The notes: a model not told the origin generated them from the sequence alone. Numbered from the stretch's first letter, positions 9,699 to 19,026 are shown. The stretch is 64,000 bases of DNA from Bacteroidota bacterium (GCA_009919265.1 RGCF01000003.1:21081-85080); one strand, 5' to 3'. Made by a program: numbers and translations.

Positions 9699-10841
9699 AT
9701 GAATAATGATGCAGTTTTAGCATTGGAAAATGGAATGATCTTCCGCGGCCAAGCATTCGGAGACGTCGATACAGAGGCAAAAGGCGAGGTTGTGTTCAAT
9801 ACCTCCATCACCGGGTATCAAGAGGTTATGTCTGACCCAAGTTATACCGGGCAAATAATGACATTTACCTACCCTCATATTGGAAATTATGGCGTAAACC
9901 CTGAAGATTTTGAATCCGATTCACTCAAAGTTGAAGGTATCATTGTAAAAGAATGTTCGAGAACTTATTCCAATTATCGAGCTACAGGATCTTTGCAAGA
10001 TCTCATGAAGGAACAATCTAGAATTGGGATTCAAGGATTAGACACTCGACAATTGGTACGCATTCTCCGCAGCGAGGGTGTGATGCGAGGAATTATTTCT
10101 GCACAAGGTAAAGATCCGCAAGTTCTCATTGAGGAAGCTAGATCAATCCCATCCATGGAAGGTCTTGATCTTACACTAGGCGTAACTTGTCACGCATCAT
10201 ATATATTCAAACCGCAAACAGAAGAGTTTGTACAAGATCCCTTAATTGCACCCAAGAAAACATTTCATATAGCAGCAATTGATTATGGCATAAAGCGTAA
10301 TATTCTTCGTCGCTTGGCGCAATATGGTTGTCATGTAACAGTATTTCCCGCTCATGCAAAAGCTGAAGAAATTTTAGCCATAAAGCCCGAAGGTATTTTC
10401 CTTAGCAATGGACCAGGCGATCCTGCAGCAACCGTGCATGCAATTAACACCATCACAGAACTTGTGAAACATGGTATACCAACATTTGGCATTTGTCTTG
10501 GTCATCAATTGTTGAGTTTGGTATTTGGAGCAAAAACTTACAAACTACGCTTTGGCCATCGAGGAGCAAATCATCCGGTTAAGAATCTATTAACCGGTGA
10601 GATTGAGATCACATCACAAAATCATGGATTTGCAGTAGATCAGAATGGATTACCAGCTGCGCTTGAAGCAACGCACATTAATTTGAATGATAATACATTA
10701 TCCGGTATTCGTCATCGCGAATTGCCAATATTTTCTGTCCAATATCATCCTGAAGCCGCTCCCGGGCCTCATGATTCAGATTATTTATTCAAGCAATTCA
10801 TTGAAATGATGTCAGCCGGACAATCAGCCACTGTGGCATAA
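9699..10841 (+). CDS. carA: carbamoyl-phosphate synthase small subunit
   Basis: ALENGMIFRGQAFG...GEVVFNTSITGYQEVMSDPSYTGQIMTFTYPHIGNYG; GIFLSNGPGDP; GICLGHQ; QYHPEAAPGPHDS. Confidence 0.96.
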   Translation: MNNDAVLALENGMIFRGQAFGDVDTEAKGEVVFNTSITGYQEVMSDPSYTGQIMTFTYPHIGNYGVNPEDFESDSLKVEGIIVKECSRTYSNYRATGSLQDLMKEQSRIGIQGLDTRQLVRILRSEGVMRGIISAQGKDPQVLIEEARSIPSMEGLDLTLGVTCHASYIFKPQTEEFVQDPLIAPKKTFHIAAIDYGIKRNILRRLAQYGCHVTVFPAHAKAEEILAIKPEGIFLSNGPGDPAATVHAINTITELVKHGIPTFGICLGHQLLSLVFGAKTYKLRFGHRGANHPVKNLLTGEIEITSQNHGFAVDQNGLPAALEATHINLNDNTLSGIRHRELPIFSVQYHPEAAPGPHDSDYLFKQFIEMMSAGQSATVA

Positions 10842-10853
10842 CAGGAAAATGAC

Positions 10854-11639
10854 ATGACTTTTGAAACAATCATAGCTTCTCTGAATGCAGGGATATTCAC
10901 CATCACATTGAATAGACCTGAATCCTATAATGCATGCAATGAACAACTCACCCAGGAATTGCAAACAGCATTGCAATTTGCTCATGATACAGATGATGTA
11001 CGATGTGTAGTGCTCACTGGTGCAGGTAAGGCTTTTTGTTCCGGTCAAGATTTGAAAGATGCGCCTTCAGGTGGAGGCAAACGATCATTGAAAGATTCAC
11101 TTGAGCGTAGATATAATCCAATCATTCGTTTGATTACAACATTACCAAAGCCAGTGATTGCTGGAATCAATGGTGTTGCAGCAGGTGCAGGACTTTCACT
11201 TGCATTAGCATGTGATGTTCGCATCATGAGTGCATCAGCAAAACTTGTTGAAGCATTTATCGGCATTGCGCTCATCCCTGATTCAGGTGCAACATTTTTT
11301 TACACAAAAATGTTGGGATATGCTAAAGCATTTGAATTTGCAACAGAAAATAAACCCATTGCATCAGATGAAGCTTTGGCTTTGGGTTTAGTAAATCAAG
11401 TATTACATCCCGGTGCATTTCAAGATGGCTTGCAAGCTCTTGCAAAAAAATATGCAGAAGGTCCAACGCAAAGTTATGGCTATGTCAAACTCCTTCTACA
11501 AAATGCCCAATCATCAACATTGGAACACATGCTCGAATTGGAAGCTGAGTATCAGCAATTGGCAGGTGAATCACATGATTATGCAGAAGGCGTAAAAGCT
11601 TTTATCGAGAAAAGATCACCCGAATTTCTCGGACGATGA
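10854..11639 (+). CDS. enoyl-CoA hydratase/isomerase family protein (PaaG-like)
   Basis: ITLNRPESYNACNEQL...GAGKAFCSGQDLKDA...AAGAGLSLALACDVRI. Confidence 0.85.
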   Translation: MTFETIIASLNAGIFTITLNRPESYNACNEQLTQELQTALQFAHDTDDVRCVVLTGAGKAFCSGQDLKDAPSGGGKRSLKDSLERRYNPIIRLITTLPKPVIAGINGVAAGAGLSLALACDVRIMSASAKLVEAFIGIALIPDSGATFFYTKMLGYAKAFEFATENKPIASDEALALGLVNQVLHPGAFQDGLQALAKKYAEGPTQSYGYVKLLLQNAQSSTLEHMLELEAEYQQLAGESHDYAEGVKAFIEKRSPEFLGR

Positions 11640-11658
11640 ATATTACAGGAATTGATTC

Positions 11659-12666
11659 ATGAAATTTGCAGTCCTTACAGGTGGCGGCGACAGTTCAGGC
11701 ATGAATGCTTTCATTCGCGCCATAGTCAGAGCCACACTCAATATGCGACCCGAAACTTCAGTCTGGGGAGTTCTAGATGGCTGGAAAGGATTGATCTATA
11801 ATGATTTTCGAAACCTTGACAAAGGCTCCGTTGCGGGAATTGCCTCTGCAGGTGGTACTATTCTCGGAACAGTGCGAGTTCCGGAGTTGGCAACAGATCC
11901 AATTCTGCAAGAAACCGCAGCAAGGAATTTGCATGATAATCGCATTGACTATTTATTTGTGTGTGGTGGAAATGGAAGTATCAAAGCTGCACATTCAATC
12001 AATACGATGATCCAAGCTGAAAAAATCAAGACAAAGATTTTGTGCGCACCTGGTTCAATCGACAATGATGTATGCAATGAATTTGGTTCTTCAATTGGTT
12101 TTTATAGCGCTTTGGATAAAAGCCATGAAATGCTTGAATGGATAAAAGATACTGCTTCATCTCATCGCAGAGTATATCTCATAAAATCAATGGGAAGAGA
12201 TTCTGCGTATTTGGCATTTTATTCCGGCATAGCCGCTGGTGCTGAATATGTCATTTGCCCAGGTGAGAATGTAGATTATGACTACCTTGCAACAATGATA
12301 GAAGAAAGAGATCGTGATACACGCATCATCGTCGCCGAGGGATATGATCAAGATTTACACACTATCAGAAAAACACTTGAAGATATTTTTAAAAAAAGAA
12401 ATGTGATCCATGAAATCCGTACAGTGGATATGAGTTATTTCCAAAGAGGCGGAAAAGCAGCAGTGTCCGATATCCTTCGTGCAAGTTGGGTTGCATACAG
12501 AATGGTAAAAGATGCCTATGCCCATGCAGATAGCGGATTTTATACTGCATACTATACCGGACATGACCCTGCTCCAATTCCTTTACATATTGCGGCAGAT
12601 GACAGCAAAACAAATCACGAAGGCATACCACAAGACATCATAGATTTTGCAATAGCATTGCGATAA
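11659..12666 (+). CDS. 6-phosphofructokinase family protein (non-canonical active site)
   Basis: GGGDSSGMNAFIRAIVR; GGTILGTVR; CGGNGSIKAA; PGSIDNDV; KSMGRDSAYLA; QRGG. Confidence 0.85.
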   Translation: MKFAVLTGGGDSSGMNAFIRAIVRATLNMRPETSVWGVLDGWKGLIYNDFRNLDKGSVAGIASAGGTILGTVRVPELATDPILQETAARNLHDNRIDYLFVCGGNGSIKAAHSINTMIQAEKIKTKILCAPGSIDNDVCNEFGSSIGFYSALDKSHEMLEWIKDTASSHRRVYLIKSMGRDSAYLAFYSGIAAGAEYVICPGENVDYDYLATMIEERDRDTRIIVAEGYDQDLHTIRKTLEDIFKKRNVIHEIRTVDMSYFQRGGKAAVSDILRASWVAYRMVKDAYAHADSGFYTAYYTGHDPAPIPLHIAADDSKTNHEGIPQDIIDFAIALR

Positions 12667-12737
12667 ACAGCAGCATTTGCACTTAACTTTTTCATTATGC
12701 GTCATAAATGGATTCATTGACGCAATAAGGATTTTAC

Positions 12738-14120
12738 ATGGAATCAATTAATCTATTCATACAATTCGCAAAAGTTATTCTGATTATCGTGACCATTCAT
12801 GAACTTGGTCATTTTTTACTTGCAAGAGCAACCGGAATGCGTGCAGAGATTTTTGCTATAGGCATGGGGATGCGCTTATTTGGTTGGAATAAAATTACTG
12901 GATTCACCTTCGGGGAATTACCAGAAGATTGGGATGGTGGTGATCATACAGATTACCGTTTATGTCTCTTGCCACTTGGCGGTTATGTAAAGATATCCGG
13001 AATGATTGATGAAAGCTTTGACAAAAAACAAATGCAAAGCGATCCCAAACCCTATGAGTTTAGATCAAAAAGTGCATGGAAAAAAGCTGCTGTGATAAGT
13101 GCCGGAGTGATATTTAATTTTATCTTTTCTTTTTTGATTTATTCTGGTGTGAATTTTTCTGAAGGGAAAAATATCAATACCGTAACGACAATCTCTTCAG
13201 TTCAAAAAAACTCCGTTCTTGGCAAATCAGGAATCCAAGTTGGAGATAAAATTCTTTCAATAAATGGTTCTGCTATGGAATCATGGGAAGATATAACAAA
13301 AGCTTTGACACTCGATAATTTTGGAGAAAATAGAACCATTATCGTTCGCAGAGCACAACAAAACTTAACCCTGAATGCAGATGGAAAAGAACTTGTCAAT
13401 GCCATGACACAGAAAAAGGGATTAGGCATTATTCCTGAGGGCATACATGTTGTCATAGCTGCAGTAGAATCAATGTCACCCGCTGAAAAAGCCGGTATCA
13501 AAGACGGCGACACTATCCTCTCAATCAATAACATGCCAATGTATAGCGCTGAAGATTTTGTTGAACTAGTACAGAAGAACAAAGAAAAGCCCTTAAGCAT
13601 TGCATGGAAACGCGGCTCCAAAGAATTGAATGATACCATTATTCCAACATATGATGGATCTTTGAATCGACATCGCATTGGTGTTCAAACTTCTCAAGAA
13701 TACTCCGGTCCAACAAAACATATCGATTATTCATTGATAGAATCTGCAGGGATAGGATTCGATCAAACCATCATGAATGTTTCATTGTTTTTCAAAACAA
13801 TTACCGGAATTTTTCAGGGTACAATGTCTGTTTCCGAAAGCATTGGTGGCCCAATAAAAATTGCAAAGATAGCTGGCAAACAATCCGAACAAGGCTGGCT
13901 TAGTTTTATCCTATTGATTGCATCGCTATCTGTATCAATTGCAGTGATAAATATACTTCCCCTCCCCGCATTGGATGGCGGACATTTGATTTTCATTTTG
14001 ATTGAAGGGATTTTGAGAAAAGAAGTTCCAATCAAAATCAAAATGATTGTTCAACAAATCGGTGTTGCTCTGCTACTGATACTTTTCTTACTGATTACGA
14101 TCAATGATATACTGAAGTAA
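12738..14120 (+). CDS. rseP: RIP metalloprotease RseP (M50, PDZ domains)
   Basis: TIHELGHFLLARATGMR; two PDZ-like regions (GKSGIQVGDKILSINGSAM; AEKAGIKDGDTILSINNMPM); NILPLPALDGGH. Confidence 0.93.
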   Translation: MESINLFIQFAKVILIIVTIHELGHFLLARATGMRAEIFAIGMGMRLFGWNKITGFTFGELPEDWDGGDHTDYRLCLLPLGGYVKISGMIDESFDKKQMQSDPKPYEFRSKSAWKKAAVISAGVIFNFIFSFLIYSGVNFSEGKNINTVTTISSVQKNSVLGKSGIQVGDKILSINGSAMESWEDITKALTLDNFGENRTIIVRRAQQNLTLNADGKELVNAMTQKKGLGIIPEGIHVVIAAVESMSPAEKAGIKDGDTILSINNMPMYSAEDFVELVQKNKEKPLSIAWKRGSKELNDTIIPTYDGSLNRHRIGVQTSQEYSGPTKHIDYSLIESAGIGFDQTIMNVSLFFKTITGIFQGTMSVSESIGGPIKIAKIAGKQSEQGWLSFILLIASLSVSIAVINILPLPALDGGHLIFILIEGILRKEVPIKIKMIVQQIGVALLLILFLLITINDILK

Positions 14121-14123
14121 GAC

Positions 14124-14152
14124 AAAAGGTCGCCAAATGGCGACCTTTTTTT
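14124..14152. terminator. bidirectional intrinsic terminator
   Basis: AAAAGGTCGCC-AAAT-GGCGACCTTTTTTT. Confidence 0.85.
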
Positions 14153-15488
14153 ATGCAGTTTTCTTGAGTGAATCGTGAATGATAGACAATCCTTGCTGCA
14201 ACTCATCATGCGACAAAGTTAATGGAGGCCTAAACCTTATCGAATGATCTCCGCATCCCAAAATGATTAAACCGGAATCCATACAATGCTTCCTGAATGT
14301 ATTCCTTGTTTCTGCATCTTTCATGTCAAATGCACAAAACAATCCCCTTCCTCTTGCATTACTCATGATAGAAGAAAACTCATCAGAAAATCCACGCAAA
14401 GATTCAAGCAATGTACTTCCAACAACTTGTACATGAGGAATGAGTTTGTCTTCCTCAATAATCTCAAGATATCGAGTTGCTCTAACCATGTCTGTCAAAC
14501 TTCCACCCCATGTTGAATTAATACGTGATGAAACCTTGAACACATGATCAGGAATATCATCAATGCGATTTGTGACAATTACTCCGCATACTTGCATCTT
14601 TTTTCCAAATGCCATGATGTCCGGGGTTACGCCTAATTGTTCATGAACCCACATTGAGCCGGTAAGACCAACACCAGTTTGTACTTCATCAAAAATTAAT
14701 AAAGCTTCTTGCTCATCTGCGATCCTACGAAGTTGTTGCAAAAACTCAGGTCTGAAATGATTGTCACCACCTTCACCCTGAATTGGTTCAATGATGATTG
14801 CTGCAATGTCATCTTTGTGTTCAAGAAATGCTTGCTCTATCTGAGCGATAGACTGTTGTTCCGACTTGATAATACCTTCAAGATGTGCCTCAACCGGGAA
14901 CACCATTTTGGGATTCAATACCCTAGGCCATGGAAATTTGGGATATAATGCAGTTTTTGTTGGATCAGTATTTGTCAATGACATCGTATATCCGGATCTA
15001 CCATGGAATGCCTGCTTGAAATGTAGTATCTGATGTCCTTTTTCTTCTTTATATCCCTTCAAAAAGTTCTTTCGAACCTTCCAATCCATTGCAATTTTCA
15101 ATGCATTCTCAATAGCCATTGCACCTCCTTCAATGAAGAAGCTATAACTAAATGCTTTTGGTACGGCAATGGTAAAAAATGTCTTTACAAAACTTGCCAT
15201 CGATTCAGAGTATAAATCAGAATTAGATGGCTTATTTATTGATATTCTGCCTAAATGTTCAATAAATCCAGGGTCTAACATTTTTGGATGGTTCAATCCG
15301 ATTGGCGTTGATGCAAAACAGGTAAAAAAGTCCAAATATTCTCTTCCTGTTTTGGCATCTTTCAAAAATGACCCATGACTCCCTGTTTCATCAAAAACAA
15401 TTTCAAAGCCATCAGCAAGGATATATTTCCCCAATTCATGAAGTACATTGCTGGCTTGAACAGCATATGTTGGTATATATGTTGACAT
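14151..15488 (-). CDS. lat: L-lysine 6-transaminase (lysine epsilon-aminotransferase)
   Basis: Class-III PLP aminotransferase with Lat-type N-terminus (DGFEIVFDETGSHGSFLKDAKTGREYLDFFTCFASTPIGLNHPKM), EPIQGEGGDNHFRPEF, FDEVQTGVG, AFGKKMQVCG. ATG at 15488 preceded by TTGAGGAAAATCAAC. Confidence 0.88.
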   Translation of the reverse strand: MSTYIPTYAVQASNVLHELGKYILADGFEIVFDETGSHGSFLKDAKTGREYLDFFTCFASTPIGLNHPKMLDPGFIEHLGRISINKPSNSDLYSESMASFVKTFFTIAVPKAFSYSFFIEGGAMAIENALKIAMDWKVRKNFLKGYKEEKGHQILHFKQAFHGRSGYTMSLTNTDPTKTALYPKFPWPRVLNPKMVFPVEAHLEGIIKSEQQSIAQIEQAFLEHKDDIAAIIIEPIQGEGGDNHFRPEFLQQLRRIADEQEALLIFDEVQTGVGLTGSMWVHEQLGVTPDIMAFGKKMQVCGVIVTNRIDDIPDHVFKVSSRINSTWGGSLTDMVRATRYLEIIEEDKLIPHVQVVGSTLLESLRGFSDEFSSIMSNARGRGLFCAFDMKDAETRNTFRKHCMDSGLIILGCGDHSIRFRPPLTLSHDELQQGLSIIHDSLKKTA

Positions 15489-15533
15489 GTTGATTTTCCT
15501 CAATAATTCAGTAAGGATATGGTGATCTTAATT

Positions 15534-15548
15534 GTCTAATGATTAGAC
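15534..15548. promoter_or_regulatory. perfect inverted repeat GTCTAAT-G-ATTAGAC upstream of lat; possible operator
   Basis: 7-bp arms with 1-nt spacer, 46 bp upstream of the lat start codon. Confidence 0.4.
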
Positions 15549-15560
15549 CCGCGAACTACG

Positions 15561-15714
15561 AAATACTTCAATCTCCTCGCACTGCGTGGAGCATCTGAAT
15601 CAGAGGGGAACTACGGAAGAGTATAAAACGGCGGCAAGAAGAGCATCACGCAATGCAAAGCAGGATTCAAAGGAATTTCCTCGAATCGTACCCCCTTCAG
15701 AAAGGAGAGTATTT
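15561..15714. ncRNA. candidate structured RNA element, family unknown, strand unresolved
   Basis: Closing helix AAATAC(ttcaa)TCTCCT (15561-15577) with AGGAGAGTATTT (15703-15714); inner GGGG..TACG (15605-15615) with CGTA.CCCC (15687-15695); hairpins TCTGAATCAGA (15594-15604) and GATTC..GAATC (15664-15687); GC-richer by eye than neighbouring DNA; no convincing ORF. Confidence 0.4.
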
Positions 15715-15902
15715 GCAGCAAGTGTTCTGTTTCTCATGTCCAAAATTACTCATAAGCCGTTCTTCCACCAAAAGTAAGGCTATTGCCGTTATTTCTTTGT
15801 GAATAACTTTGGAAAATGGCAATTTGGTGCGTAATTTGCGTTCCATTTATTTGAAAATACTATAGTTTACAATAATAACCGTTTCCCAAAGGAGCCTTTG
15901 CC

Positions 15903-17294
15903 ATGTCAGAAGACAAAAAGCATGGTGGACACAACGATTACAAAGAAACATCTACGCATTACCTGGTATTGCTTGGATTGTTTGTTGCGATTTCTATCGG
16001 TGTGTATTCATTCGTAGTACCAAATGCAGTAAAAAGCGCGGTGTTGTTTTTGTTCAAACCTGATGGTGTTACACATACCATTTCGTTTTCAGAATACAAA
16101 TCAAGCGGTGATAAGGAACATATCAAACATGAAGCATTGGTTAGTTTCGACGGAGTAATCTCCGAAGCCGGTGCAGAAGCCGACAAATTTGTAGAAGGTG
16201 CTGGTAAGCCTTTGAAAGGTGTAATCAACAATGAGTATATTTTTGATTTAACTGATGCAAGCAGATCAGAACAAGCAGATGGGTATACAAAACTTTCCGG
16301 CGAATGGATATTGAAAGCTCCAAAACTTGGTGAAGCAGCGATTGTTATTGAACCAGCTTTGGGCTTTACAATTCTTGCTTTTATCTTGGGCTTTGCACTT
16401 TCCCTTTTAATCACCTTTGTTATGCCTCCACATTTGGGATATATGGCAATCAAAGTTCGCCGCGAGATTCATCATGCAAAATCTAAAGTGCGTTTGCAAA
16501 CAGGATTTCCTGATGATATAGTTGAAATTCTCACATTGCCTGATTCACGCCTTGCTGATTTGGCAGAAAGCGACAGAAGAAAAATTGAGATAGCATTTAA
16601 GAAAGTATGGGATAGAACTGATAATAATGAAGGATCAACAAGTATCCGCTTTACATCTGTATTTGATGAAAATACCGATGTTGTCATATTCAGAAATGAA
16701 ATGCTGTTCTTGCGCATGAGAGAATTCTTCTCAGATTTTGTTGTGCAAGAGATTCATGATACGATATCAGGTCAAGAATGGGAAAAGAATCAATTCTCAA
16801 TCTTTAAGGCTCTCAGACTGTACATGTCACATCATTTCACTGAATCATATGCTAACACCGTAACAGGTCTGGCATATTTTGGTGCTGCTATTCTCATTAT
16901 CATCATCGGTATTCGTGGATTGAAATTCATTCCAGCTACTCGTCCATCACTCATTCTTGGTGCTATCTTCCTTGAAGGTTCGATGCTTGCATTGATGGCA
17001 TTCACTCTTCTCTACACACAAGAAGAGGAACGCATGGATCGCATGCTCAAGAAAATGGAGGACGCGAATAGAAATCAACTTGATACATTGGAAGATGTCT
17101 CCAAAGACATGCACAAAGTTGCCGTAGCTTTGGTTGAAGGTAATTCTGAAATGATCAAGCAAAAGGTTAGTCAAGCAGTTAGCGATTATCTTTCTGATGA
17201 AAAGAATATTCGCGGTGAATTGGCTAAAGAGATTGGCGATATCGTATTGAAAGCTATTGGTTCCGGTGTTATTAGCCAAGCCAAAAAGAACTAA
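15903..17294 (+). CDS. uncharacterised multi-pass membrane protein with C-terminal coiled coil
   Basis: 463-aa ORF with strong SD (AAAGGAGCC); TM at ~aa 20-40, ~150-180 and ~320-370; C-terminal helical region; no recognised family. Confidence 0.75.
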   Translation: MSEDKKHGGHNDYKETSTHYLVLLGLFVAISIGVYSFVVPNAVKSAVLFLFKPDGVTHTISFSEYKSSGDKEHIKHEALVSFDGVISEAGAEADKFVEGAGKPLKGVINNEYIFDLTDASRSEQADGYTKLSGEWILKAPKLGEAAIVIEPALGFTILAFILGFALSLLITFVMPPHLGYMAIKVRREIHHAKSKVRLQTGFPDDIVEILTLPDSRLADLAESDRRKIEIAFKKVWDRTDNNEGSTSIRFTSVFDENTDVVIFRNEMLFLRMREFFSDFVVQEIHDTISGQEWEKNQFSIFKALRLYMSHHFTESYANTVTGLAYFGAAILIIIIGIRGLKFIPATRPSLILGAIFLEGSMLALMAFTLLYTQEEERMDRMLKKMEDANRNQLDTLEDVSKDMHKVAVALVEGNSEMIKQKVSQAVSDYLSDEKNIRGELAKEIGDIVLKAIGSGVISQAKKN

Positions 17295-17314
17295 TCAACG
17301 ATATATTGAATATG

Positions 17315-17347
17315 AAAAAGGGTCTCCACTTTGGAGACCCTTTTTTT
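17315..17347. terminator. bidirectional intrinsic terminator
   Basis: AAAAAGGGTCTCC-ACTTT-GGAGACCCTTTTTTT. Confidence 0.85.
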
Positions 17348-17825
17348 ATACGGGTTTAAATTGTTCGAAGGCTTGCAAGCATGAATCGCAATAGTGAATG
17401 GACCTACATAATGTAGGACCAAATGGTGTTTGCATTCTGGTATTCTTGCTATTGCAATATGGGCAAGAGACTTGATGTAACACTTCCAAATCAAGCACTA
17501 GGTCATATTTTGGTGGTGGCGCCAATCCAAAAGATTTTAGGGCTTCCCTTCCCTTGTCTGATATCCTATTTGAATCCCATGGAATGTCATAGTTCACATC
17601 AATTGCATAGGAATCAGTATATCGTTTCAATACATCTTCAACTCCCTGCTTCATAACATCAATAGCAGGACATCCAACAAATGTCGGTGTCATCGTGACA
17701 TGCACTACATCATTATCACATGCAATCTTTGTTATGATGCCAAGATCTACAATTGAAACTGTTGGAATTTCTGGATCAGAAACTTCTTCTAATGCTTTTA
17801 ATATGACTTCATTATTCAATGACAT
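17346..17825 (-). CDS. paaD: PaaD-like protein (phenylacetate degradation / MIP18-DUF59 family with C-terminal Zn-binding cysteines)
   Basis: LEEVSDPEIPTVSIVDLGIITKI...MTPTFVGCPAIDVM...CPYCNSKNT...LCRSIHYCDSCLQAFEQFKPV. Confidence 0.88.
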   Translation of the reverse strand: MSLNNEVILKALEEVSDPEIPTVSIVDLGIITKIACDNDVVHVTMTPTFVGCPAIDVMKQGVEDVLKRYTDSYAIDVNYDIPWDSNRISDKGREALKSFGLAPPPKYDLVLDLEVLHQVSCPYCNSKNTRMQTPFGPTLCRSIHYCDSCLQAFEQFKPV

Positions 17826-18349
17826 CAGAAACTAGCATCTAGATGTGATTGGAGTTGCGAAAGCTCTTTATCAGTGCCATTACCTGAGATCTTATACTTG
17901 GCTATTCCTTGAGGATCTATATGGACAACTGTAGTAACATCGTTCTTGCATGAAAAGTGATCCCATAGAAAACCTTCCCAATCCATGAGAACTGTATAAC
18001 TGTAATTCTCTTGGAATTTTCCTCTTATGAAACTCTTAAGAAAAAACGGTACAGAAGCTACATTTGCTACTGCAACAAATGTCGCTTTATTGCGATATTT
18101 TGGTTCAAGTACTTTCGTCCAATTTGGTGTCAGCTTACTTCCTGCACGATCTGCAAGAAAGAGTAAGACATGTTTCCCTCTCAATGAACTTGATTGTACT
18201 TCTTTTGCATTCTGATCTTCCATTGTAAAAGCCGGTAATTTTTGTCCTACACCACCCGCAAACAATGTGATTGAAAAAAAGATAATCAATATGTATGTAT
18301 AGAATACATGCAATAATGAAGACATACCTTTATTTTCCTCCTTTTGCAC
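17825..18349 (-). CDS. secreted/anchored thioredoxin-like (redoxin) protein
   Basis: N-terminal hydrophobic signal; VGQKLPAFTMEDQNAKEVQSSSLRGKHVLLFLADR...VVHIDPQGIAKYKISG; no CxxC. Confidence 0.55.
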   Translation of the reverse strand: MQKEENKGMSSLLHVFYTYILIIFFSITLFAGGVGQKLPAFTMEDQNAKEVQSSSLRGKHVLLFLADRAGSKLTPNWTKVLEPKYRNKATFVAVANVASVPFFLKSFIRGKFQENYSYTVLMDWEGFLWDHFSCKNDVTTVVHIDPQGIAKYKISGNGTDKELSQLQSHLDASF

Positions 18350-18995
18350 TCATCATTTTTTCATGATCTGCTATAAATGATGCAACGCCTGCATCTGTCA
18401 ATGGATGCTTCATGATTTGTTGTAAAATCTTGAAAGGAACTGTTGCAATATCTGCACCTGCTTTTGCACATTCTAATACATGAATTGGATTTCTGATGGA
18501 AGCAGCTATTATCATAGATTCCAATCCATGTCTATCCCATATCTCACAAGTTTCTTTCACAACGCTCATTCCATCGAGACCAATATCATCAAGTCTTCCA
18601 AGAAATACACTTACATATGAAGCACCAGCATTATTTGCAGCAAGAGCTTGAGTTGGCGTAAAGATTAATGTGACATTGGTTGGAATGTCTCTTTTTGATA
18701 GCTCCTTTACTGCAGATAATCCATTAGGTATCATTGGAATTTTTATTGTTGCATCTGGAAACCACTCAAGGATCTCATCTGCTTCTCTCAACATTCCTTT
18801 CGTATCAGTTGATACTACTTCAACAGAAACATGTCCCCCAATAGTTGCATGAATGTGTTTTATCAACTCTTTGACATCTAATGTTGGATCTTCCTTAGCC
18901 AGTAATGTAGGATTTGTGGTTACCCCACTTATAATTCCTGTGGAAGCCATTTGTTGAATTTCTGAAAGATTTGCTGAATCAATATATAATTCCAT
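18330..18995 (-). CDS. fsa: transaldolase / fructose-6-phosphate aldolase family
   Basis: MELYIDSANLSEIQQ...GVTTNPTLLAKE...IKIPMIPNGLSAVKEL...NVTLIFTPTQALAANNAGASYVSVFLGRLDDIG. Confidence 0.92.
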   Translation of the reverse strand: MELYIDSANLSEIQQMASTGIISGVTTNPTLLAKEDPTLDVKELIKHIHATIGGHVSVEVVSTDTKGMLREADEILEWFPDATIKIPMIPNGLSAVKELSKRDIPTNVTLIFTPTQALAANNAGASYVSVFLGRLDDIGLDGMSVVKETCEIWDRHGLESMIIAASIRNPIHVLECAKAGADIATVPFKILQQIMKHPLTDAGVASFIADHEKMMSAKGGK

Positions 18996-19026
18996 CTTGA
19001 TCCTCTTGATTTGATTATGCTAAAAA

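Noticed and set aside
13202-13678. 158-aa minus-strand ORF
   Set aside because: Antisense to the RseP PDZ region; no recognisable protein features
15561-15714. Lysine riboswitch for lat
   Set aside because: The location upstream of lat is tempting, but I do not see the conserved lysine-riboswitch core sequences on the minus strand
15586-15777. 63-aa ORF (MEHLNQRGTTEEYKTAARRAS...)
   Set aside because: GTG start, no RBS seen, overlaps the palindromic structured element; more likely a by-product of RNA structure
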